This document shows, piece by piece, positions 4,954 to 5,195 of a stretch of 5,195 bases of DNA; position 1 is the stretch's first letter; each line of letters begins with the position of its first letter. The notes beneath the pieces are model-generated. The model saw only the letters and a list, made by a program, of their open reading frames with translations, was not told the DNA's origin and searched no databases. The stretch spans positions 1 to 5,195 of the forward strand of contig JAITGH010000006.1 of NCBI GenBank assembly GCA_031280855.1, read 5' to 3'. A program made the translations under genes and the position numbers. The DNA comes from Oscillospiraceae bacterium. Lineage in GTDB: Bacteria > Bacillota > Clostridia > Oscillospirales > Oscillospiraceae.

Positions 4954-5195
4954 ATGCAGACTCCTAAAGAGCAGCTTGCGGCGCTTCGCGCTCAGCTTGA
5001 CACCGTTACCGCGACGCTTACAGAGTCGTTCAACGAGCGCCAGCGGATCTCCGCAGAGATCGCCGTAGTCAAGGCGAACGGTAACATCGCGATCACAGAC
5101 GATGTGCGTGAGCGCAAAGTAGTAGAAACGGCAGTGAAGAGCGCGACGCCGGGTAACGAGTCCGCTACGGCGGCGTTTGTGCGCACTTTGATCGC
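4954..5195 (+). CDS. AroQ-type chorismate mutase domain, N-terminal part (cut by window edge)
   Basis: The first 80 codons of a gene continuing off the right edge. The sequence starts MQTPKEQLAALRAQLD and shows the all-helical AroQ fold pattern. By alignment with the E. coli P-protein mutase domain the active-site set is present: Arg12 (LRAQLD), Arg29 (NERQR), Lys40 (AVVKANG), Asp49 (ITDD), Arg52 and Glu53 (VRER). It rearranges chorismate to prephenate, the first step toward Phe and Tyr, so it uses the product of the upstream aroC. The start is supported by GAGG at 4940-4943, 10 nt upstream. The gap to the DAHP synthase gene is 46 nt, with no promoter or terminator visible, so it is probably in the same operon. 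Whether it is a stand-alone mutase or the N terminus of a P-protein (prephenate dehydratase, pheA) or T-protein (tyrA) cannot be decided here. It could also act as a regulatory partner of the core-only DAHP synthase. Confidence 0.88.
   Translation, partial: MQTPKEQLAALRAQLDTVTATLTESFNERQRISAEIAVVKANGNIAITDDVRERKVVETAVKSATPGNESATAAFVRTLI

Overview
The window looks like a bacterial chromosome segment of moderately high GC content. The best guess is a Clostridia-like Bacillota, and this is an inference. The reasons are strong GGAGG-type ribosome binding sites, a consensus sigma-A/sigma-70 promoter (TTGACA, 17 bp, TATAAT), an EPSP synthase with a clostridial-looking GESGTTLRF loop, and a chorismate synthase with a GGGHFSGR signature. 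Species cannot be named from this sequence alone.

Layout. Positions 1-442 are a graveyard of mobile DNA. An IS21-like element end (1-145) abuts the C-terminal remnant of an ISL3-like transposase (about 147-272). That remnant abuts a convergent, truncated N-terminal fragment of a phage-type replication protein (275-442, minus strand). Positions 443-740 hold no gene: there is a GC-rich tandem repeat of about 33 bp (484-606), a 10-bp inverted repeat (670-700) and an AT-rich stretch. A near-perfect promoter (741-769) then starts an aromatic amino acid operon that runs to the right edge.

The operon begins with a 28-codon leader peptide (798-884). Nine consecutive residues of it include four Phe, one Tyr and one Trp. 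It is followed by mutually exclusive antiterminator and terminator pairings (865-934). This is the anatomy of a ribosome-mediated transcription attenuator responding to all three aromatic amino acids.

The structural genes come next, tightly packed. First is a 710-residue fusion of 3-dehydroquinate synthase (AroB) with EPSP synthase (AroA). Then come chorismate synthase (aroC), a core-only type I-beta DAHP synthase (aroF-like), and the start of an AroQ-type chorismate mutase cut by the window edge. Together they encode step 1 (DAHP synthase), step 2 (AroB), steps 6 and 7 (AroA, AroC) of the shikimate pathway, and the first committed step toward Phe and Tyr. Steps 3-5 (aroD/aroQ, aroE, aroK) are not in the window.

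The two most notable items are the Phe/Tyr/Trp leader attenuator controlling a common-pathway operon, and the seamless AroB-AroA fusion. The fusion has the same order as the first two domains of the fungal AROM protein.
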